DNA of 6,085 nucleotides from the NCBI GenBank assembly GCA_030611625.1, contig JAUWPK010000236.1, positions 1-6,085 of the forward strand. The letters run 5' to 3'. Below the pieces are notes generated by a model that was given only the letters and a program-made list of their open reading frames with translations, was not told the origin of the DNA and searched no databases. The DNA comes from Promethearchaeum sp. (GTDB lineage: Archaea; Asgardarchaeota; Lokiarchaeia; Sigyniarchaeales; Promethearchaeaceae). Positions 5,709 through 6,085 of the stretch are shown here, piece after piece (positions within the stretch are counted from its first letter, which is position 1; every line of letters starts with the position of its first letter). A program made the position numbers and the translations under genes.

Positions 5709-6085
5709 ATGAGTAATAAATCATCACCACGAATTTACAATTTATTTCCCCGTTTATTAGGATCCATCGAAAACTGGGATAAACATTTGAAACGAATTCT
5801 AAAAATGGGATTTAATTGGGTTTTCATTAATCCTGTTAACTATAGTGGTTTTTCTGGTTCACTCTATTCTATTAAAGATTATTTTAAATTAAATCCCATC
5901 TTTGCACTCGATGAAAAAGACGAAATCAGTTGGGGATCATTGAAAACTTTTATTACAATATGCCATGCAAATGGGCTTAAATTTATGATTGATATTGTTT
6001 TTAATCATACAGCAATAGATTCCGCGTTAATTTCTGAGCATCCAAGTTGGTTTAAAAAGAAATGGGTTGTATTTGAAAAATCTTC
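5709..6085 (+). CDS. GH13 alpha-amylase-superfamily enzyme, GlgE-like catalytic domain (3' end cut by window edge)
   Basis: 125 codons are visible from ATG 5709, open to the edge. The start enters almost directly into the catalytic barrel: PRIYNLFPRLLGSIENW (7-23), then MGFNWVFINPVNYSGFSGSLYSIKDYFKLNP (beginning at 33), the beta-2/loop region that places substrate, and conserved region I, IDIVFNHT (94-101, with Asp95, Asn99, His100). This combination is that of GH13 enzymes grouped with GlgE (alpha-1,4-glucan:maltose-1-phosphate maltosyltransferase) rather than secreted alpha-amylases. No signal peptide is present, so it acts in the cytoplasm, probably in glycogen-like glucan or trehalose metabolism. 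The N-terminal domain that precedes the barrel in full GlgE is absent. The nucleophile and acid/base residues lie beyond the edge, so activity and exact subfamily cannot be judged. No Shine-Dalgarno sequence precedes the ATG. Confidence 0.88.
   Translation, partial: MSNKSSPRIYNLFPRLLGSIENWDKHLKRILKMGFNWVFINPVNYSGFSGSLYSIKDYFKLNPIFALDEKDEISWGSLKTFITICHANGLKFMIDIVFNHTAIDSALISEHPSWFKKKWVVFEKS

Overview
This AT-rich window looks like chromosomal DNA from an archaeon, most likely an Asgard (Loki-like) lineage. The signs are: a secreted acidic protein ending in a PGF-type tail (IPGFP, one membrane helix, basic end) like archaeosortase sorting signals; secreted proteins dense in N-glycosylation sequons; TATA/BRE-like promoter elements at archaeal spacing; oligo-T tracts after stop codons; and weak or absent Shine-Dalgarno sequences. 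The domain call is fairly firm. The lineage is an inference, because there is no rRNA or ribosomal gene to place it.

Layout. 1-484 (minus) is the N-terminal part of a secreted, sequon-rich protein of unknown function that runs off the left edge. 485-599 holds its promoter and a T-tract terminator for the next gene. 600-1940 (minus) encodes a secreted, C-terminally anchored, very acidic surface protein with its own promoter, overlooked by a 20-bp dyad. 2060-5148 (minus) is a compact three-gene ABC operon, transcribed as permease A, permease B, ATPase, of the MacB/LolCDE (FtsX-like) type. A short divergent intergenic region at 5149-5212 carries a 13-bp sequence repeated at a 16-bp period; each copy contains a TATA-like element. 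On the plus strand follow an IscU/NifU-type iron-sulfur scaffold protein (5213-5677) and the start of a GH13 alpha-amylase-superfamily enzyme resembling GlgE-type maltosyltransferase catalytic domains (5709 to beyond the right edge).

How they may work together. The two different permeases and single ATPase should form one heteromeric mechanotransmission-type ABC complex. Each permease has one N-terminal helix, a large extracellular domain, and three C-terminal helices. Such complexes do not carry solutes through the membrane but move or release substrates on the outer face. Both downstream genes on the same strand encode exported proteins, so a link between the ABC complex and cell-surface proteins is plausible but is supported only by position. 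The iron-sulfur scaffold and the GH13 enzyme look like ordinary housekeeping and carbohydrate genes with no evident link to the transporter. I see no mobile element, CRISPR array, tRNA or rRNA, and no clear evidence of a wholly new system. The most unusual parts are the surface-protein/ABC neighbourhood and the repeated divergent promoter.
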